From assembly GCA_050084985.1 (NCBI GenBank), contig JBITNC010000002.1:27156001-27220000 (forward strand): 64,000 nt of DNA, given 5' to 3'. A model generated the notes under the pieces. It had not been told where the DNA came from, did not search any database, and worked only from the letters and a program-made list of their open reading frames with translations. Of this stretch, positions 54,801 to 61,227 are shown piece after piece. How positions within the stretch are numbered: position 1 is the stretch's first letter; every line of letters starts with the position of its first letter. The position numbers were made by a program, and so were the translations under genes. The DNA comes from Nageia nagi (Eukaryota; Pinophyta).

Positions 54801-57490
54801 TATCACCTCAAATGCAGGTTGCCCTACAAGTGGCGAAGATAGAGTTCTCACACTCAATTCGAAAAAGGGGTTTAATAACAATAATTAGCATATCTCGTAA
54901 TGACCAAGAGTCCTTTTATAGGCAATGTAGTCTCTCTTCTAATCTTGCATTGAGTTGATCCAATGATGGAGAGATATGATCTGTGTGCTTATGTTTACAA
55001 CTTCCAAGATGGAGAGCCTTGGGATAAGTGAGATCACATCCAACAGTCCAGGAATGCAACGTTCAAGAGGTGATGATGTCGGTGTGCCTTGGGATCAGTG
55101 CCATGTGCCCAAATAATGAAGAAGGGTGATGTGGGTGTCTTGGGATGCCTAACTTTACATCTTGATGGTCCAATCTTCCTCCTCAAGCCCAACGTCCAAG
55201 TGTGGAGTCTTCCAATGCCTCGTAGTAGGTAAAAATACCTTGGTATTATACTCTACCTCGAAAGGGGAGCAATATTATTAATGAGGCCCATTAATGCCAA
55301 TATTACATTCATCAAGGCTTGATATATGCAACATCCCATAAATGGTGATTAATTTTGCATTTACAATTAATAATTGCCTTGGTATCAATTATACATCATT
55401 ATTGGCATAATTAATTATCAAAATTACTCCTATCATGCTAAAGTAGACCCAATGTCCCATAATTGGAACAATTAACTATTCTCTAAGTAAAACTTCCAAT
55501 GAAGAGCTTCTTACAATGAAATGCTCCTAGAGTCCTAACTAATATAAAACACTCCTAAATTAATTAAGTAATCATTACACATCCTTAGAGGAAGGACGTG
55601 ACCTTTCAAAGAGTAAATTGGAAAGAGAATTCTGGATTCCCGTGCATGCGCGCGATATTAGAAAACTGGTTGGATAGGCGAACTTCAAGATGCCATAACT
55701 CCCTCGTTTCTCGACCAAAATAGGTCATGTAACCTGTCAAAATCATTGACACGAGGTCCTCTTTCCATTCCAGGTGTTGAAACGTTCATTTCTGGCTTGT
55801 AGAAGATAGAATCTCCTTAAAACCAAAAATGAGTAAAACCTTATAAATTGGAGACATTACAGACACTTTGAAATTCTTCTTCCATCCAAAACCAAATATC
55901 CTTCAAAAAAGGATAAAATATGGTAATTTGTATCTATGCAGAATGGTTGACTTGTAAATGAGTGGAATAAGTTTGCATGTTGTAACTAGGAGCTTGTGAC
56001 CTCTCTCACCATGCACAACCTAGAGGGGACACAAGTGCTCTAGTTGCATGTGAGGGAGATGCTCACTTGTCACTCCTCATCAATCTGGGTCCTAATAGCC
56101 TCCAAGGGTCACTTAGCACCCCGATAAGGAAGATAGGAGGGAAGAACAAAGTGATTAATTCGGAAGTTTATAAGATATCTTGCATAGTGTGGTGTATTTG
56201 AGCAATTGCTTCCCTAAGATGTAGAGCCAAGAAACCTTTCATTGGGATAGTAGGAGGTAGCAAGTAATCCTCTCAAGTCCCTAAACAAACAGTAGTACAT
56301 GCCTTGAATCTCATAACCGTTGGCATACCCGAAGATAAAATATTGTGCGGACTCCATTTCCTAAATAGAATAGAGGCAACATAGACTATCCTCGGTGCTC
56401 ACCAGGATTGTGGTGATCTTCCTCAACGTGCAACTGGTGGTACTGAAATCAGAGTTGGGCAATAGGGATCTTATGGCCATGAGTCTAGTGTCACTAATTT
56501 TAGTTAGGAAAATTGATGATTCCATCCTCAATTGCCACATATTGTTGGGCATAAAAGGTCACCTTGGGGCTAAGGAATTGTGGTGGAGAGATCCATGTGT
56601 TGAATATTTTGTAGACATGTCATCTTTAACTGCTTTGTTAACCAACGGAATGATGAAAATGTTTGGCCTCAAAAAAACTAACTTCAATATTGCCCACCAT
56701 CGCTCTAAGGATGACTTTTATTTCTTTTAGAACAAATTATGAGAAAGTTAGTGTGCTATTTGTTCACTTTGGATTTGGGATGCTTATACCATGATTCCCT
56801 GGTTACATAAATTGCTGTAATGACTGTTCCATTTGTTCCTTAAAACATGATCTTTTATTTTACCTTTATTCTTCTTAAATTACCTGATCAAGGAAAGTCA
56901 ACAATTTCAATTGCGAAATTTCTCGATGTCTCAACTAAAACCTTCAGTGTCTTTGGGTTTCATGATCCAAGAACTATTAACATGGCGATGCTCGATGATG
57001 AATTTACTTTAGTGATTTTAGATCATGGACTCATTGAGTTGGGTTGAAGGTCTAAAACAAAGCTAAAGTTTTAAGGTGAATTTTTGGTTCCTTTCTTGTC
57101 AGCATTCCTAATTGGCTGTGAAGTCCTCCTGTGGCAACAGTAAACTTTTTCATTTTACATATATGTTTAGTCAAATCGGAAGGAAGAATCAAAGCATATA
57201 TATTTTTAAAGATGAATCATGTACAAAATCCAATTTTTAGTTCCAGGAGCTTTTGTAGTTGATATGCATGATTTTTATTATTTTGTGCTTTGCAGGTTTG
57301 CAATTTTGTTATAGGATTATTCTTTCTGGAGGCAGTGGATAAACTTGGGCTGCCTACAGTCTATACAAGCTTTGCTACGGTCTCCTTGTTGGCAGTAGCA
57401 TTTACTTATTATTTCATAATTGAAACAAAAGGGCTTACTCTTGAGGAGGTAGATTTACTTCTGAATCCTGGCTTGGAACGGAGGGATTGA
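6691..57490 (+). CDS. Plastidic glucose transporter-like MFS protein, 5'-partial, 9 exons in window
   Basis: Sugar porter of the major facilitator superfamily. The family is thought to move glucose across the plastid inner envelope. Exons join as 6691-6803, 26757-26869, 27889-27982, 28081-28237, 48106-48252, 48344-48417, 50507-50595, 50957-51071 and 57296-57490 (1097 nt), all with GT-AG borders and matching phases, giving 364 residues then TGA. Motifs in order: [10 protein letters not shown] and [20 protein letters not shown] before the central loop, [29 protein letters not shown], and ETKGLTLEE near the C-terminus. From memory the closest relative is Arabidopsis At1g05030 (probable plastidic glucose transporter 1), for example [10 protein letters not shown] and [13 protein letters not shown]. 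The transit peptide and roughly the first three helices are missing; exon 6691 begins with two bases of a split codon, so at least one exon lies upstream. No in-frame stops are seen, so it is probably functional. Substrate is inferred from family only. Confidence 0.93.
7560..9086 (+). pseudogene. LINE A, 5' part
   Basis: Decayed non-LTR retrotransposon, + strand. Around 8040-8200 one frame shows a heptad-rich stretch ([19 protein letters not shown]) compatible with a coiled-coil ORF1, with many stops. From about 8890 the ORF2 RT begins: [19 protein letters not shown], then FNKV and [13 protein letters not shown], fitting the LINE RT pattern of K-A-x-x-x-D followed by F-N. It is cut at 9086 by a solo LTR and resumes at 10277. 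The 5' limit is uncertain. Confidence 0.7.
9087..10276 (+). mobile_element. Solo LTR, family S, copy 4, inside LINE A
   Basis: Begins tgtgacatcccc and ends ggatccttaca, with a perfect duplication ttgag at 9082-9086 and 10277-10281. Excising it gives a codon order ([13 protein letters not shown]) that matches LINE B at about 16423-16452 ([12 protein letters not shown]), confirming the borders. TATA box at 9592-9600. Confidence 0.93.
10277..11310 (+). pseudogene. LINE A, 3' part (RT end and zinc-knuckle tail)
   Basis: Continues the LINE RT after the solo [42 protein letters not shown] and a VWGPSL box broken by a stop. The C-terminal tail near 11090-11225 reads [20 protein letters not shown] then [12 protein letters not shown], the Cys/His knuckle typical of these plant LINEs. 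Many stops and frameshifts; not active. Confidence 0.75.
11480..12994 (+). pseudogene. LINE B, 5' part (endonuclease and start of RT)
   Basis: The endonuclease region near 12127-12215 reads [20 protein letters not shown], the conserved block before the RT in APE-type LINEs. RT starts near 12925 with [12 protein letters not shown] (family F-x-D-F-K-K-A-F-D) and stops at 12994, where a 3.0 kb element interrupts it. Multiple stops. The 5' limit is uncertain. Confidence 0.75.
13320..14050 (+). repeat. ~190-bp tandem repeats, about 4 units
   Basis: The marker tggg(c/t)gcacattttgag or a close variant occurs at about 13402, 13593, 13765 and 13969. Each is followed by aacaa(t/g)g-type and aagccaacatgcaaaatgcac-type blocks. 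Units have diverged. The array ends about 75 bp before the TATA box at 14126. Confidence 0.75.
14126..14133 (+). promoter_or_regulatory. TATA box downstream of the 190-bp array
   Basis: tataaata in the context aaaatctataaatacaagct, just 3' of the tandem array. A second similar box (tctataaatatacc) is at 15067-15080. The likely role is the element's own promoter; this is inference from position and sequence. Confidence 0.5.
15991..16583 (+). pseudogene. LINE B, RT core
   Basis: Reads [20 protein letters not shown], then [20 protein letters not shown], the RT palm pattern V-K-Q-G-C-P-x-S. It continues to [12 protein letters not shown], equivalent to the catalytic A-D-D box (here V-N-D, so inactive), and YTYL. 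It is cut at 16583 by the 6.2 kb element. Confidence 0.85.
17814..21282 (-). pseudogene. Unrecognised long coding tract of the 6.2 kb element
   Basis: One frame dominates from 20960 to 18774, interrupted by single stops at 20640 (TAA), 19839 (TAG), 19347 (TAG) and 19182 (TGA). An N-terminal piece (Met at 21282, 117 codons) connects by a frameshift near a run of six A's at 20944-20949. A second frameshift near 18785 leads into 18790-18506, and coding-like sequence continues to about 17814 ([10 protein letters not shown] then stop). Recognisable character: aromatic-rich middle ([20 protein letters not shown]), a Ser/Glu/Asp-rich linker (19350-19480), a Lys/Arg-rich patch (19060-19110), and a charged, coiled-coil-like C-terminal segment (18540-18620). 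I recognise no family. A gag-like or element-specific protein is possible. Confidence 0.65.
21470..22450 (-). repeat. Three ~330-bp tandem units upstream of the tract
   Basis: The marker gtggtcgca plus ttttcaaaag recurs at about 21552, 21882 and 22212. A second marker, gaggtggt(t/c)g, recurs at about 21665, 22002 and 22334. The period is 330-337 bp. The units have diverged considerably, but order is kept. They sit directly 5' of the minus-strand coding tract, where a leader or promoter would be. Confidence 0.85.
21777..22451 (-). promoter_or_regulatory. Three evenly spaced minus-strand TATA boxes
   Basis: On the minus strand: ctataaagg (21777-21784), ctataaaagg (22109-22117) and ctataaaac (22443-22451), one per tandem unit and about 334 bp apart. 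All point towards the coding tract, the nearest being about 500 bp from its first Met. Promoter function is inferred. Confidence 0.55.
22787..22813 (+). pseudogene. LINE B, 27-bp scrap between two insertions
   Basis: ctacattcgacccattaccacctatgg is longer than a motif, but positions matter: 22787-22791 is the 6.2 kb element duplication and 22809-22813 is the solo LTR duplication. In frame it encodes YIRPITTYG of the RT C-terminal region, linking 16583 to 24416. Confidence 0.85.
22814..24415 (-). mobile_element. Solo LTR, family S, copy 5, inside LINE B
   Basis: Begins tgtaatattctgg and ends ttgggaatattaca, with a perfect duplication tatgg at 22809-22813 and 24416-24420. Removal gives [10 protein letters not shown], which matches YGVEVWGPSL of LINE A. 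The minus-strand TATA box (ctataaaagg) is near 23645-23655. At 1602 bp it is the longest copy. Confidence 0.93.
24416..25260 (+). pseudogene. LINE B, 3' part with zinc-knuckle tail
   Basis: Starts [20 protein letters not shown], the post-RT thumb region. The tail at 24977-25195 reads [19 protein letters not shown], then [20 protein letters not shown] and [19 protein letters not shown], a C-x-x-C...H...C knuckle. In-frame stops throughout the upstream part. Confidence 0.8.
25261..26756. other. End of intron 1, no gene recognised
   Basis: A possible LINE 3' UTR, then unique-looking AT-rich intron. A 96-codon minus-strand ORF (25559-25849; Lys/Pro-rich start [15 protein letters not shown]) has no family I know and stands alone, so I do not call it a gene. 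The last ~50 bp are pyrimidine-rich, as expected before the acceptor at 26757. Confidence 0.4.
26757..26869 (+). CDS. Transporter exon 2 of window
   Basis: Acceptor cttcag, then [19 protein letters not shown] and a hydrophobic stretch ending SCETDSHW. The donor g|gtaaga splits the Trp codon (phase 2). The conserved PTKYRG completes the sugar-porter signature begun in the exon 20 kb upstream. Confidence 0.93.
27889..27982 (+). CDS. Transporter exon 3 of window
   Basis: Completes the split Trp and reads [18 protein letters not shown], then [13 protein letters not shown]. The ESPRWL box closes the N-terminal six-helix half. The donor must be aat|gtaggt, because using the GT four bases later would break the frame of the next exon. 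Confidence 0.92.
28081..28237 (+). CDS. Transporter exon 4 of window (central cytosolic loop)
   Basis: Starts [20 protein letters not shown], the charged loop between the two halves of the porter, and ends [12 protein letters not shown] plus one base (phase 1). The preceding intron is only 98 bp. The next intron is 19868 bp. Confidence 0.92.
28238..29830. other. Start of intron 4, no gene recognised
   Basis: AT-rich intron sequence. The short ORFs in it (e.g. 28375-28599, 28866-29081) are low-complexity and lack domains. A poly-A/T-rich zone at 29580-29800 precedes the hAT relic. Confidence 0.4.
29880..34330 (-). pseudogene. hAT transposase relic 1
   Basis: Minus-strand order matches a plant hAT transposase. 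BED-type finger at 34324-34200 ([10 protein letters not shown]...[10 protein letters not shown]). DUF659-like block at 33928-33743 ([20 protein letters not shown]). Then [20 protein letters not shown] (~32620-32560) and the central domain 32504-31995 ([20 protein letters not shown]). The C-terminal dimerisation motif is near 30190-30070 ([19 protein letters not shown]). Stops and gaps throughout, and a solo LTR sits between the DUF659 and central parts. Terminal inverted repeats were not identified. Confidence 0.85.
32658..33441 (-). mobile_element. Solo LTR, family S, copy 6, inside hAT relic 1
   Basis: Begins tgtaatgtccc and ends aggggacgttata (CA mutated to TA), with a perfect duplication tctaa at 32653-32657 and 33442-33446. 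Removing it joins the hAT frame as [20 protein letters not shown]. At 784 bp it is the shortest copy, so it carries internal deletions relative to the others. Confidence 0.9.
34362..35150 (+). repeat. Repeat A, left copy (inverted partner at 38015-38873)
   Basis: Read forward, 34362 onwards (tgtaatttcttaag, gagctttcaaggaaat, ggaaacaagacaaagatg) matches the reverse complement of 38873 downwards. The match continues to about 35100, where gccagcagaagaaatg pairs with 38085-38100. The arms are 75-85% alike by eye. The left edge, starting with TG, abuts the hAT relic. Confidence 0.8.
35161..35400 (+). repeat. 60-bp minisatellite, four units
   Basis: Units start at 35161, 35221, 35281 and 35341, each exactly 60 bp, with a shared core gatgatgtcagcaaaag-like segment and tgcatttcc at the unit start. 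The companion tract at 38875-39055 has three units, one fewer. Confidence 0.88.
35164..35993 (-). repeat. Repeat B, left copy: probable Gypsy 3' LTR with insertion
   Basis: The right edge, minus strand tgtgatccgaatatcag, directly follows a purine-rich tract (cattggggagg) at the end of the Gypsy coding region, the expected PPT/LTR junction. It matches 38875-39214 in direct orientation, apart from an extra segment at about 35402-35835. TG...CA ends are plausible (left edge tgcatgacg). No matching target duplication was found. Confidence 0.6.
35994..38012 (-). pseudogene. Chromodomain Ty3/Gypsy pol relic, 5'-truncated
   Basis: Minus-strand order: RT/RNase H region 38013-37624 ([17 protein letters not shown], then [20 protein letters not shown] and [10 protein letters not shown]). 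Integrase zinc finger near 37200 ([16 protein letters not shown]) and catalytic core 37140-36900 ([37 protein letters not shown]). [18 protein letters not shown] tail at ~36380-36330. A decayed chromodomain at about 36120-36010 ([19 protein letters not shown]). Several frameshifts and stops. Gag, protease and most of the RT are missing; the element breaks off at about 38012. Confidence 0.9.
38015..38873 (-). repeat. Repeat A, right copy, inverted
   Basis: Reverse complement of 34362-35150. It sits between the broken RT end of the Gypsy relic and repeat B's right copy, where the 5' leader, gag and protease would be expected. The ORF at 38097-38543 is part of the repeat and not a gene. Confidence 0.8.
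38875..39214 (-). repeat. Repeat B, right copy: probable Gypsy 5' LTR remnant
   Basis: Direct match to 35164-35993: gcatgctgtgttgtgaagctgatg at its start, then three 60-bp units, then caccatgaggacct and ending ctccggatcaca. It lacks the ~430-bp segment found in the left copy. Strand is assigned from the Gypsy pol orientation. Confidence 0.6.
39900..40190 (-). pseudogene. hAT transposase fragment 3 (DUF659-like part)
   Basis: On the minus strand, [20 protein letters not shown] then [19 protein letters not shown] aligns with the matching block of hAT relic 2 at 44730-44540 ([20 protein letters not shown] region, GPKFKAL). It is only about 90 codons. It probably belongs to a third insertion or a duplicated N-terminal part. 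Confidence 0.6.
40680..45160 (-). pseudogene. hAT transposase relic 2
   Basis: Minus-strand order: BED-type finger ~45090-44990 ([19 protein letters not shown]), DUF659-like block 44830-44540, central part 44172-43906 (PFIISW-like [34 protein letters not shown]), 43590-43330 ([43 protein letters not shown]). The C-terminal motif is at 41110-40930 ([20 protein letters not shown], then a stop, [13 protein letters not shown]). Broken by stops. An AT-rich stretch at 41730-43050 separates the central and C-terminal parts. Same orientation and family as relic 1. Confidence 0.85.
41460..41690 (-). repeat. Non-coding block shared by the two hAT relics
   Basis: 41470-41690 and 30850-31080 match closely in the same orientation, for example catgaaataaaaagtca-type and gataaatttaaagaaaatga-type segments. 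The block lies within each transposase relic between recognisable coding parts, and shows no clear ORF. It is probably an intron of the transposase gene. Confidence 0.65.
45160..46290. other. 5' flank of hAT relic 2
   Basis: A- and C-rich sequence with many aaacacag-type phrases (45690-45880), probably the 5' untranslated part of the transposon on the minus strand. catagtt near 40252 and actatg near 46258 might mark terminal inverted repeats, but their flanks do not give a matching 8-bp duplication. Confidence 0.35.
46290..46570 (-). pseudogene. LINE RNase H-like fragment
   Basis: On the minus strand, [20 protein letters not shown] then RDCHVIVN, and after a frameshift [18 protein letters not shown]. 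This fits the plant LINE RNase H pattern: E-x-D-C/S, then E-x-N-x-x-A-D-x-x-A-x-x-G (here W replaces the D). Short and isolated. Confidence 0.45.
47290..47600 (-). pseudogene. Ty3/Gypsy integrase-tail fragment
   Basis: On the minus strand, VGNKVWLHL, then [20 protein letters not shown] and [12 protein letters not shown]. This is the GDxVWL...GPF.I...V...AF.L.LP...HPVFNV.L motif that follows the Gypsy integrase core, with one stop. It is a separate element from the chromodomain relic at 36 kb. Confidence 0.65.
48106..48252 (+). CDS. Transporter exon 5 of window (helices 7-8)
   Basis: Acceptor ttcag, then [20 protein letters not shown] and [15 protein letters not shown], ending GIANFVG. It carries the family's QQxxGIN substrate-site motif. 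Phase 1 at both ends. Confidence 0.94.
48344..48417 (+). CDS. Transporter exon 6 of window
   Basis: Short 74-nt exon reading [19 protein letters not shown] then ESYLGM. It carries the D-x-x-G-R-R/K motif that repeats in the second half of MFS porters. Donor atg|gtgagg, phase 0. Confidence 0.93.
48418..50506. other. Intron 6, no feature recognised
   Basis: Unique-looking AT-rich intron, with a T-run at 48502-48516. I saw no element ends, tandem repeats or coding domains. Confidence 0.5.
50507..50595 (+). CDS. Transporter exon 7 of window
   Basis: Acceptor atgcag, then [20 protein letters not shown] and HFISVFGTL. Donor ctt|gtaagt, phase 2. One hydrophobic helix and the start of the next. Confidence 0.9.
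50957..51071 (+). CDS. Transporter exon 8 of window
   Basis: Reads [20 protein letters not shown] then [18 protein letters not shown]. It carries the conserved PE...R.R.KA-type motif of sugar porters. Donor tgg|gtgagt, phase 0. Confidence 0.93.
51072..53200. other. First part of intron 8, no feature recognised
   Basis: AT-rich intron with a TA-rich run at 51748-51790 and a T-run at 51909-51922. The 73-codon ORF at 51708-51929 spans these simple repeats and is not credible. Confidence 0.45.
53560..54002 (-). pseudogene. LINE 3' zinc-knuckle fragment C
   Basis: On the minus strand, [20 protein letters not shown] then [19 protein letters not shown] and [20 protein letters not shown]. This parallels the tails of LINE A and LINE B (C-x-L...E-H-F...C-x-x-Y-x-E-I). 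It probably extends downstream to about 53200 as a degraded LINE 3' end. Confidence 0.6.
54366..55861 (-). mobile_element. Solo LTR, family S, copy 7
   Basis: The right end is ggagacattaca; the left end tttgatgatccc differs by one base from the tgtgatgatccc implied by copy 2. Flanks are gacat (54361-54365) and gacac (55862-55866), 4 of 5 matching. The minus-strand TATA box (cctataaaagg) is near 54913-54923. It is an inverted copy of 3625-5053. Confidence 0.82.
56240..56560 (-). pseudogene. LINE 3' zinc-knuckle fragment D
   Basis: On the minus strand, [10 protein letters not shown], a stop, [20 protein letters not shown] and MYYCLFRDL. This is the same Cys/His tail pattern as fragments A-C, with the second Cys replaced. 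It extends to about 55870 as degraded sequence. Confidence 0.5.
57296..57490 (+). CDS. Transporter terminal exon (helices 11-12, C-terminus)
   Basis: Acceptor tttgcag, then [20 protein letters not shown], two hydrophobic segments, [16 protein letters not shown], ending ERRD and TGA. The ETKG box corresponds to the family PETKG end motif. An in-frame ATG at 57290 lies inside the acceptor and is not a start. Confidence 0.94.
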   Translation, partial: VCNFVIGLFFLEAVDKLGLPTVYTSFATVSLLAVAFTYYFIIETKGLTLEEVDLLLNPGLERRD

Positions 57491-58569
57491 AGAAACTAAA
57501 AGGTAAAGCTGTTTACATTTTTCGTATAGATCAAATAAACCTACATGATTAGGAAGAATCCGATTGTTGTCAACAGGAGCAGAGTAGTGCCATTTACCAG
57601 TTGTTTTTGCAATCTGTTTATGTAAAGGTAATTTTTTGTTTTTCTAGTTTTGGTGTGCAGAGTAGGAAACAATCGCAGTACGAAATCAATGATATGCCTC
57701 TTTAAAGAGTGTCTCTTAATGCCGATTGTAGCATAAAGATAAAATTTTGTAGTTAGCCTAAATACTATAAATGGTATGTGAATTGAAGAGTTCTATGGCA
57801 TTTTCTAGATACCAACGAAGATGTAATGAAGGGTTGTAGATTCAATATATATACAAAAAACCAAATTGCTGAGATTCTTGATTTGGGGAGCATATAGGTA
57901 CAAAAATAAAGGTCAATGTATTAAAATATGTATATTTATTTGTCTACAAAATGAAAATAATTAATAGAAAAATTTTGGTAAAAGATTTAGCAATTAGAAG
58001 TATGCAAATTTAGAAAGAGTAGATATTGTGAAAACTTATATAGAGAGTAGAAGATTAATGATTTGTTGGCAAACAACTTGTAATCTTGGAGGATGAATTT
58101 TAATTGCAATAAAATGATAGATCTTGCTGATTTTTGAATAATTTTGTAGATGATTACATAATGATTATTCTGAAATGATAATTTTGAATGTGATCTGATT
58201 TTGAATGATGTTAGAATAGATGCATAGACATCTTGGAATGACTTGGTTCAATCACGGGGGTTGTTGTAGAAAATGATAGTGCTTTATTTCTTGCTTTGAC
58301 ATTTTGCATAAATCAAGTAAATCAATTAAATAAAATTATTTTTATATATTGGATACTCTTCTATACCATAGTTCGATAAATTTGATAATACTCTTATATA
58401 GGCTTTCTCGAGGGGAATTCGGTAGCGACATGCCCTTCTTTAGTGGAGAGTTGACACCAAATCTCTTTCTTTGTTGGTTATGCTTCAGGAATTTTTTGAT
58501 ATGTCATATCGGTTCTTTGGTGAGCATTTTTTTCAATCTATTCAATAATATCAATATTTATCCCTTCTA
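57491..58569 (+). other. 3' untranslated and downstream flank of the transporter gene
   Basis: Follows the TGA at 57488-57490. Possible polyadenylation signals are aataaa at 57534-57539 and 57905-57910; I cannot tell which is used. AT-rich and without ORFs of note. Confidence 0.45.
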
Positions 58570-59330
58570 ATCGTTAGGGTTGGGACTAAATATCCATTGC
58601 ATCTTGAAGTGCATCGATATGCGAATGGTAGATCTTATCCATAGCCCTTTTGTGTTACGTCTAAGACTATATATGAAGCACTCAATTTTCTATTTGTTTG
58701 TCATAGGTTCTTGTAACTTCTTATATGTTGTTTTTAATATCTTATCAAATCCATAAACTATTTATTTAGGTATTTGGATCGTGTCTCTTATTTTACTAAC
58801 ACTTACCATGTCAACTTCATGAAAATGATATTCTACCTTGAAGGCAATCATGATTTTGTGCAATGTTTTGCTGGGTTGATTTGGTGAAACCTTATTAAAT
58901 TTCATAAACCATTGTAAAACCTCATCTCTTAATGTGGTAGTGAAATTAAAAACTTTAATGTCATCATTACTAACTAACCCATGTTGTCAATCATTGTCTA
59001 CGATAAAGAGATGTTACTTAGCATCGTGAGTATCCTTTTTGAAAAATTGGTAGCTTGAAAGTTGATGATGAAGCCATCTTTTGTATGTATTTCTTATGTT
59101 AATATTTTTTTCCTAGGATTCAATAGTTGTGGGGGACCTCTTCTTTCATAAAGATTCCTTATTCTAGTTTGATCTCTAGTCAGAATTATATCAAAGAATT
59201 GATCTCCAAGTACCTCGAATACCTCTTGATACTCTTGATCATCACATTCTTCCTTTGGAGAATGTAGCAATGTAATAGTAGCTTTTCGTTTCTTGAAATC
59301 TTTTGGAGTATTAGTAATTAACAAGAATTT
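58570..59330 (-). pseudogene. Ty3/Gypsy gag-like fragment
   Basis: On the minus strand at about 59060-58760, FNFTTTLRDEVLQWFMKFNK then KIMIAFKVEYHFHEVDMVSV, resembling the retrotransposon gag pattern T-L-x-G-x-A-x-x-W-F followed by a region containing F. The upstream ORF 59324-59094 may be its N-terminal side. No pol or LTR seen nearby. Confidence 0.45.
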
Positions 59331-61190
59331 TATTTTGTGAAATGATAAGGAGAACGGGGAGAATCCATAGATAGATGAGGTTTCAAGGTGATTTCTTTAC
59401 ATTCAACAACATCATGTTGGAAAGGGCATCCATATATTTATCTATAAATCTCAATGGTAAGGCTATATTTCCTCACTTTTCTTATTTTTATGATTCATAA
59501 TGGGAATCTCCACTGTCATGAGAAGTAGAATCATAAGTTTTCTCTACAATTATTTTTGTAAAAGCTTTTGCTTTCTTATAATTGTAATACATTAGATTGA
59601 GGTTATGTGTGATACAACATAAATCATTTATGAAAACTCACAAGATATGACTTTATGTAGGGGTATTCATTTCTAGTTCGTTGGAATGCATACACTTTTC
59701 TTACCTCCTTATATTTAAGATAATTCTTGTGTTTTTGGTGATTCTTATAATTCTAGAAATTTTTGAGTTTTTGATAATTTCTTAGGTTTCTATGTTTTTA
59801 ATGTTTATTCAAAGTTAGCTTCAAGGAGTTTATCTTCAAAATTGATTTGTACTTCTTTTTCTTGGACTTTTAGCGGCTCGTTTATATTATTGAGAGGGAT
59901 GAGTTGGTTTTCTTAAAGTTTTGATGATTCAATAGGATTTTCTATATTCTCCTTATGAATTTCACTCCCACTAATCTTGATTATTGATTTTAAGGCCTTC
60001 ATCATTATTAACAATCATTTCTAGTGGTCATAAATCATCAGGCAATACCACTTAAGTAGTTTAATTGATTTTGATGTAGAGCCATTTGTCGATCCTTATG
60101 GCTTTTTAGTTGTTTTACCTACAGGCTCTATTATAATTCTCAATTCAAGTAATATATTTAGATCTTAAAAATCAATCAATTCTTGCTCAAATCTATATCA
60201 ATCGATTTTTTTTTTTTCCTTCCATAGTAAGTTTTCATACTTTCTCTTATCTTCCATTTCTTGGTGTTTTCTCTTGATTTCCTCTACTCTCTTCTTTGTA
60301 TAACTCCTTTTCCACATTATGTTTTTCTCTTTTCTTTGATGTAGAAATTAGATGTAAGAAATCAATTCTTCCACTACTTACTAGTTTGTTCCTTCTTTGA
60401 TTGTTGAGATATAATTTTTTTCTTCTATGGTTGATACTAATATATAAAATCAATTATAAACTCTTTGAATATAAATTATACTAGAGATGAATGTTGTTGT
60501 ACTTAAATCGTTTTTCATTGAATTGCAAACTTTCATTTTGTAGACATTGAAAACTTGCACGTTTCTCTTAATTATGATTAATAAATCATTAATTATAATT
60601 AATACCTATTAAACATTACTTTTAATTAATTAACACATTAATTAACAAAAAACATAATCATTAAAAGTTACAAACTGAGTAACTAAAATAAAAATCAACA
60701 ATAAAGCTTAAAATAATAAAAATCAAATATTAAACACTCACCAAATAAATTAAATAAGAGCATATTTGATTTGTGTGGTGGAAAATGCATGTGTCACCAT
60801 ATAAGCCAACAAGCTACTTTGACCTTAGTTAAAGTTATGACTTTAACTCAAGTTACTCAACCTAGGGATAATGTTAATAGGAATCATTATTAGAAACATG
60901 TGGGTGAGAATGCTTGAGCTAAAAGTAATTTTTATTAATAAAATAGGATAATATCTCTTATCTTCCCCTTTAGATATGGTCAAAAACCCTAATCTCCTAT
61001 CTAGTTAGTTGACCTAAAACTACAAGATAAATCAATAAAGCAACAAGAAAGGCTCATTTACAAAAAAAGCGGATAAGGGGGAGATGAGAGAAGACAAATG
61101 AATAAATATGCAAAGAGTTCTTCCTAAACATTTGCTAGAAACTCCATTGTAAGTGTTTAAGGTTTCATCTCAAGCTAACATCATGTATAT
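59331..61190. other. Intergenic AT-rich region, no gene recognised
   Basis: Very AT-rich with homopolymer runs (e.g. T-run at 60207-60217). The 68-codon minus ORF at 60247-60453 is Lys/Arg-rich low-complexity sequence and not credible as a gene. Confidence 0.4.
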
Positions 61191-61198
61191 ACTCTAGT

Positions 61199-61227
61199 TT
61201 TTTTTTTTTTTGTGTGTGTGTGTGTTT
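61199..61227. repeat. Poly-T / (GT)n microsatellite
   Basis: A run of about 14 T followed by gtgtgtgtgtgtgt. Simple-sequence repeat. Confidence 0.9.

Noticed and set aside
56847-57047. 66-codon ORF just before the last exon, considered as an extra transporter exon
   Set aside because: The flanking exons already join in frame (VHW to VCNF) as in the family, and the ORF has no transporter motif.
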